In this document: positions 26,574-36,440 of the stretch, one piece after another
How the letters are laid out: every line of letters starts with the position of its first letter
Position numbering within the stretch: position 1 is the stretch's first letter
Source of the DNA: Deltaproteobacteria bacterium
GTDB taxonomy: Bacteria > Desulfobacterota > Desulfomonilia > UBA1062
Direction: 5' to 3'
Length of the DNA: 64,000 nucleotides
NCBI GenBank assembly: GCA_017992605.1
Contig: JAGOOG010000005.1
Location: 93,599 to 157,598, forward strand
Position numbers and translations under genes: made by a program
The notes under the pieces: generated by a model
Seen by the model: only the letters and a program-made list of their open reading frames with translations
Told to the model about the DNA's origin: nothing
The model's database searches: none

Positions 26574-27569
26574 TCACCCGATCGCGCCCGAATCCTTCGG
26601 CAGGGTGATGATGAAGGTCGTCCCCCCGGGGTTCGACACGAAGGTGATGTCCCCGCCGTGCAGCTTGACGATCCGGTACGTGATGGACAGGCCCAGCCCG
26701 ATCCCCTTGTGCTTGGTGGTGAAGAAGGGATCGAAGATCCTCCCCTTCACGTTGTCGGGGATGCCCTTGCCCGTGTCCGAGACCATGATCTCGACCCTGC
26801 CGTCCCGCTCGGCGAGGTTGACCTCCATGCGCCCCCCGAATTCCATGGCCTGGATCGCGTTGATGAACACGTTCATGAGGACCTGCTGGATCATGTGGGG
26901 GTCGGCCCTGACGCTCGTCTTCGTGGGCGGGTGGAACTCGATGATCTCCACGTGGTTCTCGCGGGCCGTGTCCCTGACCATGTACACCGCGTTCTCTACG
27001 ATCTTCGAGAGGTCGCAGGTGGCGATGGAGAGCTCCCGGGGCCTGGCGAAGTCGAAGAAACCGAGCAGCAGCCTGTTCAGCCGGTCGATCTCGCCGATGA
27101 TCCGGGAGACGTACGCCTTGCGGTGATCCCCCGCTCCCAGCTCCTCGTTCAGCGCCTGGGCCGTGGTCTTGATCCCGGCCAGTGGGTTCCTGATCTCGTG
27201 GGCGATGCCCGACGTGAGCTCACCGACGGACGCGAGCTTGTCCATCTTGAGTATCTCGCTCTGGAGCCTGTGGATCTCGGTGATGTCGGTCAGGAACACG
27301 GCGGATTTCCCGTCCTTCAGGGGGTGTTTGCTCAGCCGCAGCGTGAGGCGGTCGTTCCCCTTGGTCCGGATCATGGTCTCCTTCCTGGACAGGTCACGCT
27401 CGATGAGGCCGTCGACGTTGATGTCCTTCAGGGCGGCGGCGCTTATGCCCAGGTAGTCGAGGGCCGCCCTGTTGGCAAAGACCACGCTGCCGTCGTCTTC
27501 GGCCAGCATGACACCGGTGGGCAGCATCTCGAGGATCTCGCGGAGGCCGTCCGTATCCATGGAACCCAT
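26574..27569 (-). CDS. PAS-domain sensor histidine kinase (NtrB-like)
   Basis: The soluble kinase has a PAS domain (about residues 12-95), a dimerisation/phosphoacceptor helix with IAHEIRNPLAGIKT, and an ATP-binding domain with an N-box NVFINAIQAM, DTGKGIPDN and GIGLGLSITYRIV. No transmembrane segment is visible, so it senses a cytoplasmic signal. No response regulator is adjacent. A start at 27644 would add 25 residues but has no ribosome-binding site, while 27569 has GGGAGG ten bases upstream; the choice is uncertain. It runs toward tolQ in the same direction and diverges from mraZ. Confidence 0.88.
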   Translation of the reverse strand: MGSMDTDGLREILEMLPTGVMLAEDDGSVVFANRAALDYLGISAAALKDINVDGLIERDLSRKETMIRTKGNDRLTLRLSKHPLKDGKSAVFLTDITEIHRLQSEILKMDKLASVGELTSGIAHEIRNPLAGIKTTAQALNEELGAGDHRKAYVSRIIGEIDRLNRLLLGFFDFARPRELSIATCDLSKIVENAVYMVRDTARENHVEIIEFHPPTKTSVRADPHMIQQVLMNVFINAIQAMEFGGRMEVNLAERDGRVEIMVSDTGKGIPDNVKGRIFDPFFTTKHKGIGLGLSITYRIVKLHGGDITFVSNPGGTTFIITLPKDSGAIG

Positions 27570-27614
27570 ATAGCCAATGCCTCCCAAAACATCCAGAGAA
27601 ATCTCACCTGTATG

Positions 27615-27757
27615 TGACACTTTTTTCCCCATTTGAATATTCATTTATCATCATGATTTCTCGAGATATAATTAATCCATCATGGGACAACTTCATGTTG
27701 ACTTTACTATATTATTAATCTATATGGCATAAAGTGTCATTTTGTGTCAACCACGTG
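27615..27757. promoter_or_regulatory. MraZ-like AAAGTGT boxes in the divergent region
   Basis: Two facing copies of AAAGTGTCA are present: 27615-27623 on the minus strand and 27731-27739 on the plus strand. The plus-strand copy is followed by TTTGTGT at a 10-base period, with a weaker GTG at 27755. Spaced AAAGTG[T/G] repeats are the known MraZ site in mollicutes, whereas E. coli MraZ uses TGGGN repeats. This therefore looks like autoregulation of the dcw operon, and possibly also control of the divergent kinase. Confidence 0.55.
27698..27726 (+). promoter_or_regulatory. Strong sigma-70 promoter of the dcw cluster
   Basis: TTGACT and TATATG are separated by exactly 17 bases in an AT-rich stretch, ending about 43 bases before the mraZ start. 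The MraZ-like boxes begin five bases after the -10, across the expected transcription start. Confidence 0.7.
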
Positions 27758-27768
27758 AGGGGGTAGCG

Positions 27769-28212
27769 GTGCTCAAGGGGCATTACGTAAACACCATCAA
27801 TGAGAAGGGGAGGCTCAGCATCCCGTCCAAATTCAGGGATTTCCTGAGCGAGTGGGGCGCGAACGTCCTGATCGTGACCAAGAGCATCGATCCCTGCCTG
27901 TGGGTGTTCACTCCGGACGAGTGGGAAAAGATGGAGAAGATGGCCGCAGGCCTTTCCATGGTGAAGAAGGTGGATATCGTGTTCAAGCGGCATGTCGTGG
28001 GATCGGCGGAGGAATGCCCCCTCGATGCGCAGGGCAGGATCCTCATCCCGTCGAGTCTGCGCGATTATGCGGGTCTCAGGAAAAAGTGCCTGGTGGTCGG
28101 CCTCGTCGACCGCATCGAGATCTGGGACAAGGACACGTATGACAAAGACATGGAGGAGGCGCTCATAGACTCCGAGAAGTTGCGCGAGGGGCTTGCCAGT
28201 ATCGGCGTGTAG
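27769..28212 (+). CDS. mraZ: Transcriptional regulator MraZ
   Basis: MraZ is the AbrB-fold regulator that opens dcw clusters. The 147-residue protein has its two repeats: GHYVNTINEKGRLSIPSKFRDF and a second with DAQGRILIPSSLRDYAG, each with the D/N-x-K/Q-G-R-x-x-I-P motif. The GTG start is preceded by GAGGGGG five bases away; an upstream in-frame ATG lies within the operator-like repeats and is less likely. Confidence 0.95.
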   Translation: MLKGHYVNTINEKGRLSIPSKFRDFLSEWGANVLIVTKSIDPCLWVFTPDEWEKMEKMAAGLSMVKKVDIVFKRHVVGSAEECPLDAQGRILIPSSLRDYAGLRKKCLVVGLVDRIEIWDKDTYDKDMEEALIDSEKLREGLASIGV

Positions 28213-28216
28213 GACG

Positions 28217-29140
28217 ATGAAGCATGTCCCCGTACTTCTCAAGGAGGTCCTCGAGGTGATGGTGCCGGTCGACGGCGGAAGATACTTCGACGGGACCCTC
28301 GGCGACGGGGGTCATGCCATGGCCATCCTCGATGCATGCTCACCCTCGGGCGAACTCGCCGGGTGCGACCTCGACCGCGACGCTCTGACGAGGGTCTCGC
28401 AGGCGCTGACGCCTTTTCACCCCCGAACCCATCTCTTCCACGCCAATTACGCCTCCATCGACGACATCTGCGACCGCCTCGGCTGGGTGAGCCTCGACGG
28501 GGTCCTCGTGGATCTCGGCATGTCGTCGGGGGAACTCGACGACGAGGCCAGGGGCTTCTCGTTCCAGGGGCAGGGGCCGCTGGACATGCGGTACGACCGC
28601 GATGGGGGCCTGAGCGCACACGACGTGGTGAACGCCTACGACGAGGAGCTCCTCGCGGGCATCATCCGCGAATACGGCGAGGAGCGCTTCGCCCGCAGGA
28701 TCGCCAGACGCATCGTCGAGTCGCGGCCAGTCAAGACCACGCAGGAGCTGGCGGACATCGTCGGCCGGGCCATTCCGAGGCGGTTCTGGCCCGCGAGGAT
28801 CCACCCGGCGACGCGGACCTTCCAGGCGATCCGCCTGGAGGTCAATGCCGAGCTCGACAACCTGAAGACGTTCCTGCCCAAGGCCTCGGCCCTGCTGGCC
28901 GAAGGCGGCGTGCTCGCGGTCATCTCGTTTCACTCGCTCGAGGACCGCATCGTGAAACGGTTTTTCGCCGGCCACACGGCCACCCTCCTTCACCGGCCGG
29001 GGCTTCCTTTGCAGCGGGAAGCCCCGGTGGTACCCCTGAGGCGGATCACGAAGAAGCCTGTCCTGGCATGCGATGAGGAGGTCCGGTGCAACCCCCGGGC
29101 CAGGAGCGCCAAGCTGCGTGCGGCCCGGAGGGTCTCATGA
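28217..29140 (+). CDS. rsmH: 16S rRNA m4C1402 methyltransferase RsmH (MraW)
   Basis: It uses SAM to methylate N4 of C1402 in 16S rRNA. The 307-residue protein starts with HVPVLLKEVLEVM, has the SAM site FDGTLGDGGHAMAIL, and the family motifs DGVLVDLGMSSGELD and RGFSFQGQGPLDMRYD. The late segment VISFHSLEDRIVKRFF is diagnostic. The start is four bases after the mraZ stop. Confidence 0.97.
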   Translation: MKHVPVLLKEVLEVMVPVDGGRYFDGTLGDGGHAMAILDACSPSGELAGCDLDRDALTRVSQALTPFHPRTHLFHANYASIDDICDRLGWVSLDGVLVDLGMSSGELDDEARGFSFQGQGPLDMRYDRDGGLSAHDVVNAYDEELLAGIIREYGEERFARRIARRIVESRPVKTTQELADIVGRAIPRRFWPARIHPATRTFQAIRLEVNAELDNLKTFLPKASALLAEGGVLAVISFHSLEDRIVKRFFAGHTATLLHRPGLPLQREAPVVPLRRITKKPVLACDEEVRCNPRARSAKLRAARRVS

Positions 29141-29427
29141 GAAGGATCGACCCGGCTCGGGCGTTCCCCTTCTGCATGATCATGCTCCTGACATTGAGTG
29201 TCTGGGCCATGCTCCACGTGTGGTCGCGGCACATGGTCACCGAACTGGGCTACTCGCTCTCCGAGGAACAGGCGCTCAAGGAACGGCTCGTGTCCGAGAA
29301 CAAGGCGCTGCGTATCGAGATCTCCACGCTCAAGAGCCCGAAGAGGCTCGAGCTCATAGCGGCCAGAGACCTCGGGCTGGGTACCCCGAAGCCCGAGCAG
29401 GTGGTGCACGTATGGCTGGACGAATAA
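29137..29427 (+). CDS. ftsL: Cell division protein FtsL
   Basis: This 96-residue bitopic protein has one transmembrane helix (about residues 10-30) and a periplasmic leucine-zipper-like coiled coil (TELGYSLSEEQALKERLVSENKALRIEISTLKSP). It ends with the region LELIAARDLGLGTPKPEQVVHV typical of FtsL in this lineage. ATGA overlaps the rsmH stop. Sequence conservation is low in the family, so position between rsmH and ftsI is an important part of the call. Confidence 0.9.
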   Translation: MRRIDPARAFPFCMIMLLTLSVWAMLHVWSRHMVTELGYSLSEEQALKERLVSENKALRIEISTLKSPKRLELIAARDLGLGTPKPEQVVHVWLDE

Positions 29428-31118
29428 GGTTCATCCAGTTCGTGCTCCTCGCCATGCTCGGCCTGGTAAGCGCCCGGGCCTTCGAGTTCCAGGTCGTCAA
29501 CCCGGCCCTCATCATCGAGAAGTCCCACAAACGGTTCGACCACGCCGTGGAGCTCAGCCCCCATCGGGGGACCATCTTCGACCGCAACGGCCAGCCGCTT
29601 GCCGTCAGCCTCGACGTGAAGTCCGTAGCCGCCAACCCGCGGATCATCGAGAACCGCCGGGATGCCGCCCGGCACCTCGCAAAGGCGCTGCGCATCGACC
29701 GCAGGGCGCTGGAGAAGAAGCTCGGGGGGAAGCGCTACTTCGTGTGGGTCAAACGGCAGGTCACGCCGGACGAGGTGGCAGCCGTCAAGGCCCTCGACAT
29801 AAAGGGGGTAGGCTTCTACGACGAGGCCAAGCGTTTCTACCCGGAAAGCGAGTCCCTGGCCAACCTCGTCGGCTTCGTCGGCGTCGACAGCAAGGGGCTC
29901 GAGGGGCTCGAGCTCCAGTACGACGGCCTCCTCAAGGGCAAGGAGCGCAAGATCGGCGTACACCGCGACGGCATGGGCAGGATCATCTACGCCAGGGGAC
30001 TGCAGCCCGAGACCGTCAACGACGGGAACACGCTCTGGCTCACCATCGACCGGAGGATACAGCACATCGCATTCCAGGGCCTGAAGAAGGCGGTATCGGA
30101 CAACCGGGCCCAGTCGGGCTTCGTCATCATTTCGAACCCGGCCACGGGCGAGATCCTGGCCCTGACGTCGTATCCCAGCTTCGACCCCAACAGGGGCAGT
30201 TACCGCCACCTGGCCGGACACGCGAACATGGCCATCACCCACAATTTCGAACCGGGGTCCGTCATCAAGCCCCTGTGGGTGTCGTGGGGCCTCGAGAAGA
30301 AGTCCTTCGGCATGTCCAGGAGCATCTTCTGCGAGAACGGCGCCTTCACCTTCCACCGGGTCACCATCCACGACCACGAGAAGTACGGCTGGCTCCCGGT
30401 GAGCGACATCATCAAGTACAGCAGCAACATCGGCATGGCGAAGCTCATGGACCCCGTCCGTTCCAGCGACATGCACGCGTGCATGGAGGCCTTCGGCCTG
30501 CTCGAGCCCACCGGGATCGACTTCCCCGGCGAGCCCTCGGGCATCACGAGACCACCGGGTTCCTGGACCAGCGTGGACAAGGCCACGATAGCCTTCGGCC
30601 AGGGGTTCGCGGTCACCGGCATCCAGCTCATGACGGCCTTCAATGCCATGGTCAACGGCGGCATGATCATGAAACCCCATCTCGTCGGGCGCATCACCGA
30701 CGCCAAGAACAGCACCGTCGAGGAGTTCAGGCCCACCATCATGCGCAGGGTCCTGTCCCAGGCCACGAGCGACCAGGTCGTCGCCGTGATGAAGACCGTC
30801 ACCGTCAAGGGGGGGACCGGCGAGTCGGCCGCCCTGCCCACCTTCCAGATCTTCGGAAAGACCGGCACGGCCCAGAAGGTCGACCACCTCACCGGTGCCT
30901 ACGCGGAGGGCGATTACATCTCCTCGTTCATCGGCGGCGTCATAGACGCCACTGGCAAGACGAGGATGACCATGCTCGTGTGCATCAACGAACCCCGCCC
31001 CTATTACTACGCGAGCATCGTCGCTTGCCCTTTGTTCAAGGACATTGTATTGCAGTGCGCAAGCATCATGGATCTGAGTCCGAACATCACGATAGCCACC
31101 AGGGAGGGCAGAGGATGA
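29412..31118 (+). CDS. ftsI: Division transpeptidase FtsI (PBP3)
   Basis: FtsI cross-links septal peptidoglycan. The 568-residue class B penicillin-binding protein has an N-terminal helix, a pedestal domain with the RGTIFDRNG motif, and a transpeptidase domain. The active-site SxxK is Ser283-Val-Ile-Lys286 (in EPGSVIKP, where T-F is more usual), SxN is SSN in IKYSSNIGM, and KTGTA lies near residue 485. No PASTA repeat follows. The start overlaps ftsL by 16 bases. Confidence 0.95.
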   Translation: MAGRIRFIQFVLLAMLGLVSARAFEFQVVNPALIIEKSHKRFDHAVELSPHRGTIFDRNGQPLAVSLDVKSVAANPRIIENRRDAARHLAKALRIDRRALEKKLGGKRYFVWVKRQVTPDEVAAVKALDIKGVGFYDEAKRFYPESESLANLVGFVGVDSKGLEGLELQYDGLLKGKERKIGVHRDGMGRIIYARGLQPETVNDGNTLWLTIDRRIQHIAFQGLKKAVSDNRAQSGFVIISNPATGEILALTSYPSFDPNRGSYRHLAGHANMAITHNFEPGSVIKPLWVSWGLEKKSFGMSRSIFCENGAFTFHRVTIHDHEKYGWLPVSDIIKYSSNIGMAKLMDPVRSSDMHACMEAFGLLEPTGIDFPGEPSGITRPPGSWTSVDKATIAFGQGFAVTGIQLMTAFNAMVNGGMIMKPHLVGRITDAKNSTVEEFRPTIMRRVLSQATSDQVVAVMKTVTVKGGTGESAALPTFQIFGKTGTAQKVDHLTGAYAEGDYISSFIGGVIDATGKTRMTMLVCINEPRPYYYASIVACPLFKDIVLQCASIMDLSPNITIATREGRG

Positions 31119-32566
31119 CGTCGTCCGACCTCCTGCGCATACTCCCCGAAGCCGACAGGTCCGGCCCCGACAGGACCTTTTCCGCCCTCAGGGCCGATTC
31201 CACACGTGTCCGGGAGGGGGACGCCTTCATCGCGCTCAAGGGGAGCGTCACGGACGGGCACCGGTTCATCGCGGACGCCGTCGCCCGGGGGACGCGCCTC
31301 GTCATCTGCAACGCCGGCCATCCGGTCGATGCCGCGGATGCGACGGTCCTGCGCGTTCCCGACACCAGGGCCGCCCTCCCGGCGATCCTGAACGCGCTCT
31401 ATCCCCGGGCAGCCGAGGTGGTCATGGTCGGGATCACGGGGACCAACGGGAAGACCACCACCACCTATCTCATCGAGTCGGTTCTCGACCGGGCGGGGAG
31501 GGCCTGCGGCGTCATAGGCACCATCAACGCACGCTACCTCGGCAGGGAGATCGCCTCCTCGCTGACCACGCCGGGCCCGGTGGATCTCTTCGAGACGCTG
31601 GACACCATGAGGTCACACGGCGTGGAGGTCTGCATCATGGAGGTGAGTTCCCACGCCCTGGACCAGGACCGCGTCTCGGGCCTCGCCTTCCGGTACGGCC
31701 TCTTCACGAACCTCTCTCAGGACCACCTCGACTACCACCGGGACATGGAGACCTATTTCCTGGCCAAGAAGAGGCTGTTCTCGGAGCACCTCGAGGGCCG
31801 TGCGGTCCTGAACACGGACGACCCCTACGGCAAGCGCCTCGCCGGCGAGCTCGAGGGCGCCCTCACCTATGGGTTCAGGCCGGGCGCTCACATCCGCCCC
31901 GTGTCCATGGACAACTCGGCAACCGGCCTGGTCCTGGAGCTCGAGAGCCCCCGGGGCCGGCTCGCCGCCAGGAGCAGCCTCCGTGGAGAGATGAACGCGT
32001 ACAACATCATGGCCGCCGTCGGCGTCTGCCAGGCCATGGGCGTCGCCAACGACGTCATACGGAAGGGCGTCGAGGCCCTCGAGGGGGTGCCGGGCAGGAT
32101 GGAACCGGTGGCCAACACGAAAGGCCTGAACATCATCGTGGACTATGCCCACACGCCGGACGCCCTGGACACGGTCCTGAGGAACGCCCGGGCCTTCACC
32201 CGGGGCAGGCTCCTGGCCGTGTTCGGCTGCGGCGGCGACAGGGACCGCACCAAGCGCCCCATCATGGGGTCCATCGCCGCCTCGCGCGCGGACCTCGCCA
32301 TCGTCACCTCGGACAACCCCCGCACCGAGGAGCCGCTTGCCATCATCGAGGAGATCCTCACGGGCATCCCGGACAGGACGACCATCGTCGTGGAACCCGA
32401 CCGCGCCCGGGCCATCTGCAGGGCGATCCGGGAGATGAGCCCCGGCGACTGCCTGCTCATCGCGGGCAAGGGCCACGAGGGGTACCAGATCATCGGCACC
32501 ACGAGGATCGCCTTCGACGACCGCTCGTGCGTCCGGCAGTGCCTGGGGGAGGGAGACGGGCAATGA
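31115..32566 (+). CDS. murE: UDP-MurNAc-tripeptide synthetase MurE, meso-DAP type
   Basis: MurE adds the third residue to the peptidoglycan stem. The 483-residue Mur ligase has the ATP site GITGTNGKTTTT, the central domain with SSHALDQDRV and the C-terminal DNPR motif (TSDNPRTEEP), which indicates meso-diaminopimelate rather than lysine. ATGA overlaps the ftsI stop and AGGGAGGGCAGAGG precedes it. Confidence 0.97.
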   Translation: MTSSDLLRILPEADRSGPDRTFSALRADSTRVREGDAFIALKGSVTDGHRFIADAVARGTRLVICNAGHPVDAADATVLRVPDTRAALPAILNALYPRAAEVVMVGITGTNGKTTTTYLIESVLDRAGRACGVIGTINARYLGREIASSLTTPGPVDLFETLDTMRSHGVEVCIMEVSSHALDQDRVSGLAFRYGLFTNLSQDHLDYHRDMETYFLAKKRLFSEHLEGRAVLNTDDPYGKRLAGELEGALTYGFRPGAHIRPVSMDNSATGLVLELESPRGRLAARSSLRGEMNAYNIMAAVGVCQAMGVANDVIRKGVEALEGVPGRMEPVANTKGLNIIVDYAHTPDALDTVLRNARAFTRGRLLAVFGCGGDRDRTKRPIMGSIAASRADLAIVTSDNPRTEEPLAIIEEILTGIPDRTTIVVEPDRARAICRAIREMSPGDCLLIAGKGHEGYQIIGTTRIAFDDRSCVRQCLGEGDGQ

Positions 32567-33933
32567 GGATCAGCGCACGGGATGTGGCGGCCTTCACCGA
32601 CGGGTGCATCATCGCCGGGGACGTGGACACGGTCTTTTCCGGCGTCTCCACCGACTCCAGGAGCATCGGGGGGGGAGAGCTCTTCGTGGCGCTCCGCGGT
32701 GAGCGGTTCGACGGCCATGCCTTCATCGACAAGGCCGTCGGCCAGGGGGCTGCCGGGGTCGTGGTCATGGAGGACATCCCCCGCAACGGGACGGTCATCA
32801 TCTCCGTGGAGGACACCCTTCAGGCCCTCGGGGATATCGCCTCGGGCGTCAGGAGCTGGTACGACACCGCCATCGTGGGCGTCACGGGCTCCACGGGCAA
32901 GACCACGGTCAAGGAGTTCTGCGCGTCCATCCTGTCGCTGCAGGGCCCGTGCCTGAAGACCGAGAAGAACTACAACAACCTCATCGGCGTCCCGCTCGCC
33001 CTGATGGAGCTCGGCCCGGGATACGAGTTCGCGGTCATCGAGATGGGCACGAGCCGGTTCGGCGAGATCGACCGGCTCTCCTGTATCACGAAGCCCCAGG
33101 TCTCCATCATCACCAACATCAACCCCGTCCACCTCAACGGCCTGCGGAGCATCTCGGGCATCATCAAGGAGAAGCAGGCCATCTTCAGGAACACGGCCAA
33201 GTGCGGCATGGCCGTCATCAACCCGAGCCTGGAGCACATGGACAAGGTGGAGGTCCCCGCACACCTCCAGCTCATCACCTATTCCCACAAGGGTGACGCC
33301 GACGTCACGCTCGTCCACATCGACCACCGGGGGCTCGACGGGAGCGACGTCGAGATCGACCTGGCCGGGACCATCATCCGTACCCACGTGCCGCTGCCCG
33401 GCATGCACAACGTGGTCAACGCGCTGGGTGCCTGCGCCTGTGCCGTGGCCCTGAACATCGACCCGGAGCTCATCGCCGGGGGCGTCAGGCAGGCGAAATT
33501 CCCGGGCATGCGCTCGGAGATCATCGTCTCGGACCACCTCACCATCATCAACGACTGCTACAACGCGAACCCTGCGTCCATGAAGGCGGCGCTGTCCATG
33601 CTGGTGGACTCTCCCCACGCCATCAAGGTGGCGGTGCTCGGCGACATGCTCGAGCTCGGCCAGGACGCCCGGTTCTGGCACGAGGAGCTGGGCAGGTGGG
33701 TGGCTCTCGCCCGTCTCGACCGGCTCATATGCATCGGCGACATGGCCGGGGTGGTCTGCCAGGCGGCCCGGGCTGAGGGCATGCAGACCGAGGCCATCCA
33801 CCCGGTCGAGAAGATGGACGAGATCCTGTACAACCTCCAGGACCTCTTCGACAAGGACGCCATGGTCCTCGTCAAGGCGTCCCGCGCCCTCAAGCTCGAC
33901 CAGGTGGTCAACCAGCTCAAGGCGGTGGCATAG
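32563..33933 (+). CDS. murF: UDP-MurNAc-tripeptide-D-Ala-D-Ala ligase MurF
   Basis: MurF attaches D-alanyl-D-alanine. The 456-residue Mur ligase shows [28 protein letters not shown] at the N-terminus, the ATP loop [15 protein letters not shown] and the C-terminal [17 protein letters not shown] motif. ATGA overlap with murE. Confidence 0.97.
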   Translation: MRISARDVAAFTDGCIIAGDVDTVFSGVSTDSRSIGGGELFVALRGERFDGHAFIDKAVGQGAAGVVVMEDIPRNGTVIISVEDTLQALGDIASGVRSWYDTAIVGVTGSTGKTTVKEFCASILSLQGPCLKTEKNYNNLIGVPLALMELGPGYEFAVIEMGTSRFGEIDRLSCITKPQVSIITNINPVHLNGLRSISGIIKEKQAIFRNTAKCGMAVINPSLEHMDKVEVPAHLQLITYSHKGDADVTLVHIDHRGLDGSDVEIDLAGTIIRTHVPLPGMHNVVNALGACACAVALNIDPELIAGGVRQAKFPGMRSEIIVSDHLTIINDCYNANPASMKAALSMLVDSPHAIKVAVLGDMLELGQDARFWHEELGRWVALARLDRLICIGDMAGVVCQAARAEGMQTEAIHPVEKMDEILYNLQDLFDKDAMVLVKASRALKLDQVVNQLKAVA

Positions 33934-33934
33934 G

Positions 33935-35014
33935 ATGTTCTACTACCTCCTCTACCCCCTCCACACCACCTTCATCGCCTTCAATGTCTTCAAGTACATC
34001 ACCTTCCGCACCATCTACGCCACCATCACGGCGCTGCTCATCACGCTGCTGCTCGGCCCGTGGTTCATGGAGAAGATGTCCAGCCTGAGGCTGAAGGAAC
34101 GCATCAACGGCTACACCCCCGACACCCACAAGGGCAAGTCGGGCACGCCGACCATGGGCGGTCTCCTCATCGCCTGCGCCATCGTCTTCTCCACCCTCAT
34201 GTGGGCCGACCCGTTCAACGTCTACGTGTGGCTGGTCACGGCCATCCTCGTCACCTATGCGGGGCTGGGGTTCATCGACGACTACGTCAAGACCGTCAAG
34301 GGCAACATGCGGGGACTTCCCGGCAGGCTGCGGCTCCTGGTGGAGTTCGCGGTGGCGGCGGCGGTCGGCCTGGCGCTCATGACCACACCCGGATTCGACG
34401 ACTCCGTCACGATACCGTTCTTCAAGCGCTTCAGCCTCGATCTCGGGCCGCTCTACATACCCTTCGTCATGGTCGTCATCGTGGGCACCGCCAACGCCGT
34501 CAACCTCACCGACGGTCTCGACGGCCTGGCCATCGGCCCCTGCACCATCGCGGCGGCAACCTACATCCTGTTCGCCTACGTCACCGGCAACTTCAAGGCG
34601 GCCGCCTACCTCCAGGTCCCCTTCATACCGGGCGTCGGCGAGCTGAGCGTCTTTCTCGGCGCGCTGGTGGGGGCCGGCATGGGGTTCCTGTGGTACAACT
34701 CGTACCCGGCCCAGATGTTCATGGGCGACGTGGGCTCCCTGAGCCTGGGCGGCATCCTGGGTGCCGTGGCGGTCATGACCAAGCAGGAGATGCTCCTGCT
34801 CATCGTCGGCGGCATCTTCTTCATGGAGGTGGTGTCCGTCGTCGTCCAGGTGGGCTTCTTCAAGTTCACCAACGGGAAGCGGATCTTCCGCATGGCACCG
34901 ATCCATCACCATTTCGAGCTGAAGGGTTGGCCGGAGCCCAAGATCATCGTGCGGTTCTGGATCATTTCCATATTCCTTGCAATGGTCGCCATATCGACAT
35001 TGAAGCTGAGGTGA
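33935..35014 (+). CDS. mraY: Phospho-MurNAc-pentapeptide transferase MraY
   Basis: MraY makes lipid I on the inner membrane. The 359-residue polytopic protein has all family motifs: GTPTMGG, the Asp pair in [30 protein letters not shown] and the terminal [13 protein letters not shown] with the triple His. About ten transmembrane helices are visible. It starts one base after the murF stop. Confidence 0.97.
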   Translation: MFYYLLYPLHTTFIAFNVFKYITFRTIYATITALLITLLLGPWFMEKMSSLRLKERINGYTPDTHKGKSGTPTMGGLLIACAIVFSTLMWADPFNVYVWLVTAILVTYAGLGFIDDYVKTVKGNMRGLPGRLRLLVEFAVAAAVGLALMTTPGFDDSVTIPFFKRFSLDLGPLYIPFVMVVIVGTANAVNLTDGLDGLAIGPCTIAAATYILFAYVTGNFKAAAYLQVPFIPGVGELSVFLGALVGAGMGFLWYNSYPAQMFMGDVGSLSLGGILGAVAVMTKQEMLLLIVGGIFFMEVVSVVVQVGFFKFTNGKRIFRMAPIHHHFELKGWPEPKIIVRFWIISIFLAMVAISTLKLR

Positions 35015-35019
35015 GGCCC

Positions 35020-35154
35020 ATGCAGAGTGCTGTTGAGGCGATTGATCATCTCCAGGCGCTCCTGGCGGTCTACCAGGAGCAGGAGGACCAGGTCGTGGCA
35101 ACGCTCATCCTGCAGATCCAACAGAGACTGGAGGGACTCAAGGCGTGCGCATAG
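35020..35154 (+). CDS. Uncharacterised 44-residue small protein between mraY and murD
   Basis: An ATG with a good upstream GAGGTGAGG opens a 44-codon frame that starts five bases after the mraY stop and overlaps the murD start by ten bases. The peptide is amphipathic and Gln/Glu/Leu-rich (MQSAVEAIDHLQALLAVYQE and on), predicted as two short helices or one coiled coil, with no membrane segment. It matches no dcw gene known to me. Tight packing and the ribosome-binding site argue that it is translated. It could be a small division or wall regulator, or simply a coupling ORF for murD. Confidence 0.6.
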   Translation: MQSAVEAIDHLQALLAVYQEQEDQVVATLILQIQQRLEGLKACA

Positions 35155-36440
35155 TGGTGTGGGGAACGGGGATCACCGGCGTCACGACCGCCCGCGTCAT
35201 GGCGGGCAGGGGACACGAGGTGAGACTCGTGGACGAAAGACTGCCGCAGTCCATGCCGGGCATGCCGGTGAGCCTCCTGACGGAGGAGGACCTGGCATGG
35301 GCGGATCTCGTCATACCGAGCCCCGGAGTCCCCCGCCACCACCCCCTGCTCGGGCGCGCCGGCAAGGTGCTCTCCGAGATCGAGGTGGCATCGGGCCTCC
35401 TGTCGGGCAGGCTCGTCGGCATCACGGGCACGAACGGGAAGACCACCACCACGACCCTGATCCACAGGATCCTCGCCGCCCAGGGGCTCAATGCAGGCAT
35501 AGGGGGGAACATATCGCCGCCGCTCATCTCCCTGGTGGACGCGGACCCGGCCTATGTGGTGGCCGAGATCAGCTCCTTCCAGCTCGAGTGGATCGAGCAC
35601 TTCAGGCCCTACATCGCCATATGCATGAACATCACCCCGGACCACCTGGACCGGTACGGCAGCATGGAAGACTACGTGTACTACAAGCTCAGGATCTTCG
35701 AGAATCAGACCGAGAGCGACCTCGCCTTCGTCAACGACGACGACCCGTATCTGAAGGACGTCGCCGTGCGGGCGCGAAGGGTGGTCTTCTCCATGCACCA
35801 CCCCACATCGGGTGACGGCGCCTATGTCCGGGACGCACGCATCGTCTTCACGGGCTCCATCGCCGGGGAGGGCCCACGGGTCCCGCCGCCCGAGAAGATC
35901 GGCGGCGGCGTCATCGAGGACATGCTGGCCACGGCCCTGGCCGGGAGGTTCCTCGGCGTGTCCTGCGAGGTCATGGAGGAGGTGTTCCTCGGCTTCAGGG
36001 TCATCCACCACCGGTTCGAGCACGTCCGGACCATCGACGGCATCACCTTCATCGACGACTCCAAGGCGACCAATGTCGGCGCCCTGGACAAGGCCCTGGC
36101 CACCCTGAGTTCGAAGGTCCTGCTCATCCTCGGCGGCAAGGACAAGGGCGGTGACTTCTCCGACATCGCCCGGAGGCATCACCGGACCATCAGGAAGGCC
36201 TACGTCATCGGCGAGGCCGCAGGGCGCATATCCGGCGAGATCAGCGGGATCGTGGCGTGCGAGAACGCCCGCGACATGAACGAGGCGGTCAACCTGGCAT
36301 ACGCGAGCGCCGAACCGGGGGATGTGGTGCTCCTGAGCCCGGGCTGCGCGAGCTTCGACATGTTCAACAGCTACGCTCACAGGGGAAAGGTGTTCCAGGA
36401 ATGCGTACGTGGCATCTTGCAGAACAGACCCGCGAGATAG
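35145..36440 (+). CDS. murD: UDP-MurNAc-alanine-D-glutamate ligase MurD
   Basis: MurD adds D-glutamate. The 431-residue protein has an N-terminal Rossmann-like VVWGTGITGVTTARVMAGRGHEV, the P-loop GITGTNGKTTTTTL, ISSFQLEWI, HHRFEHV and DDSKATNVGA with the central Lys. GTG start with GGAGGG nine bases upstream. Confidence 0.97.
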   Translation: MRIVVWGTGITGVTTARVMAGRGHEVRLVDERLPQSMPGMPVSLLTEEDLAWADLVIPSPGVPRHHPLLGRAGKVLSEIEVASGLLSGRLVGITGTNGKTTTTTLIHRILAAQGLNAGIGGNISPPLISLVDADPAYVVAEISSFQLEWIEHFRPYIAICMNITPDHLDRYGSMEDYVYYKLRIFENQTESDLAFVNDDDPYLKDVAVRARRVVFSMHHPTSGDGAYVRDARIVFTGSIAGEGPRVPPPEKIGGGVIEDMLATALAGRFLGVSCEVMEEVFLGFRVIHHRFEHVRTIDGITFIDDSKATNVGALDKALATLSSKVLLILGGKDKGGDFSDIARRHHRTIRKAYVIGEAAGRISGEISGIVACENARDMNEAVNLAYASAEPGDVVLLSPGCASFDMFNSYAHRGKVFQECVRGILQNRPAR

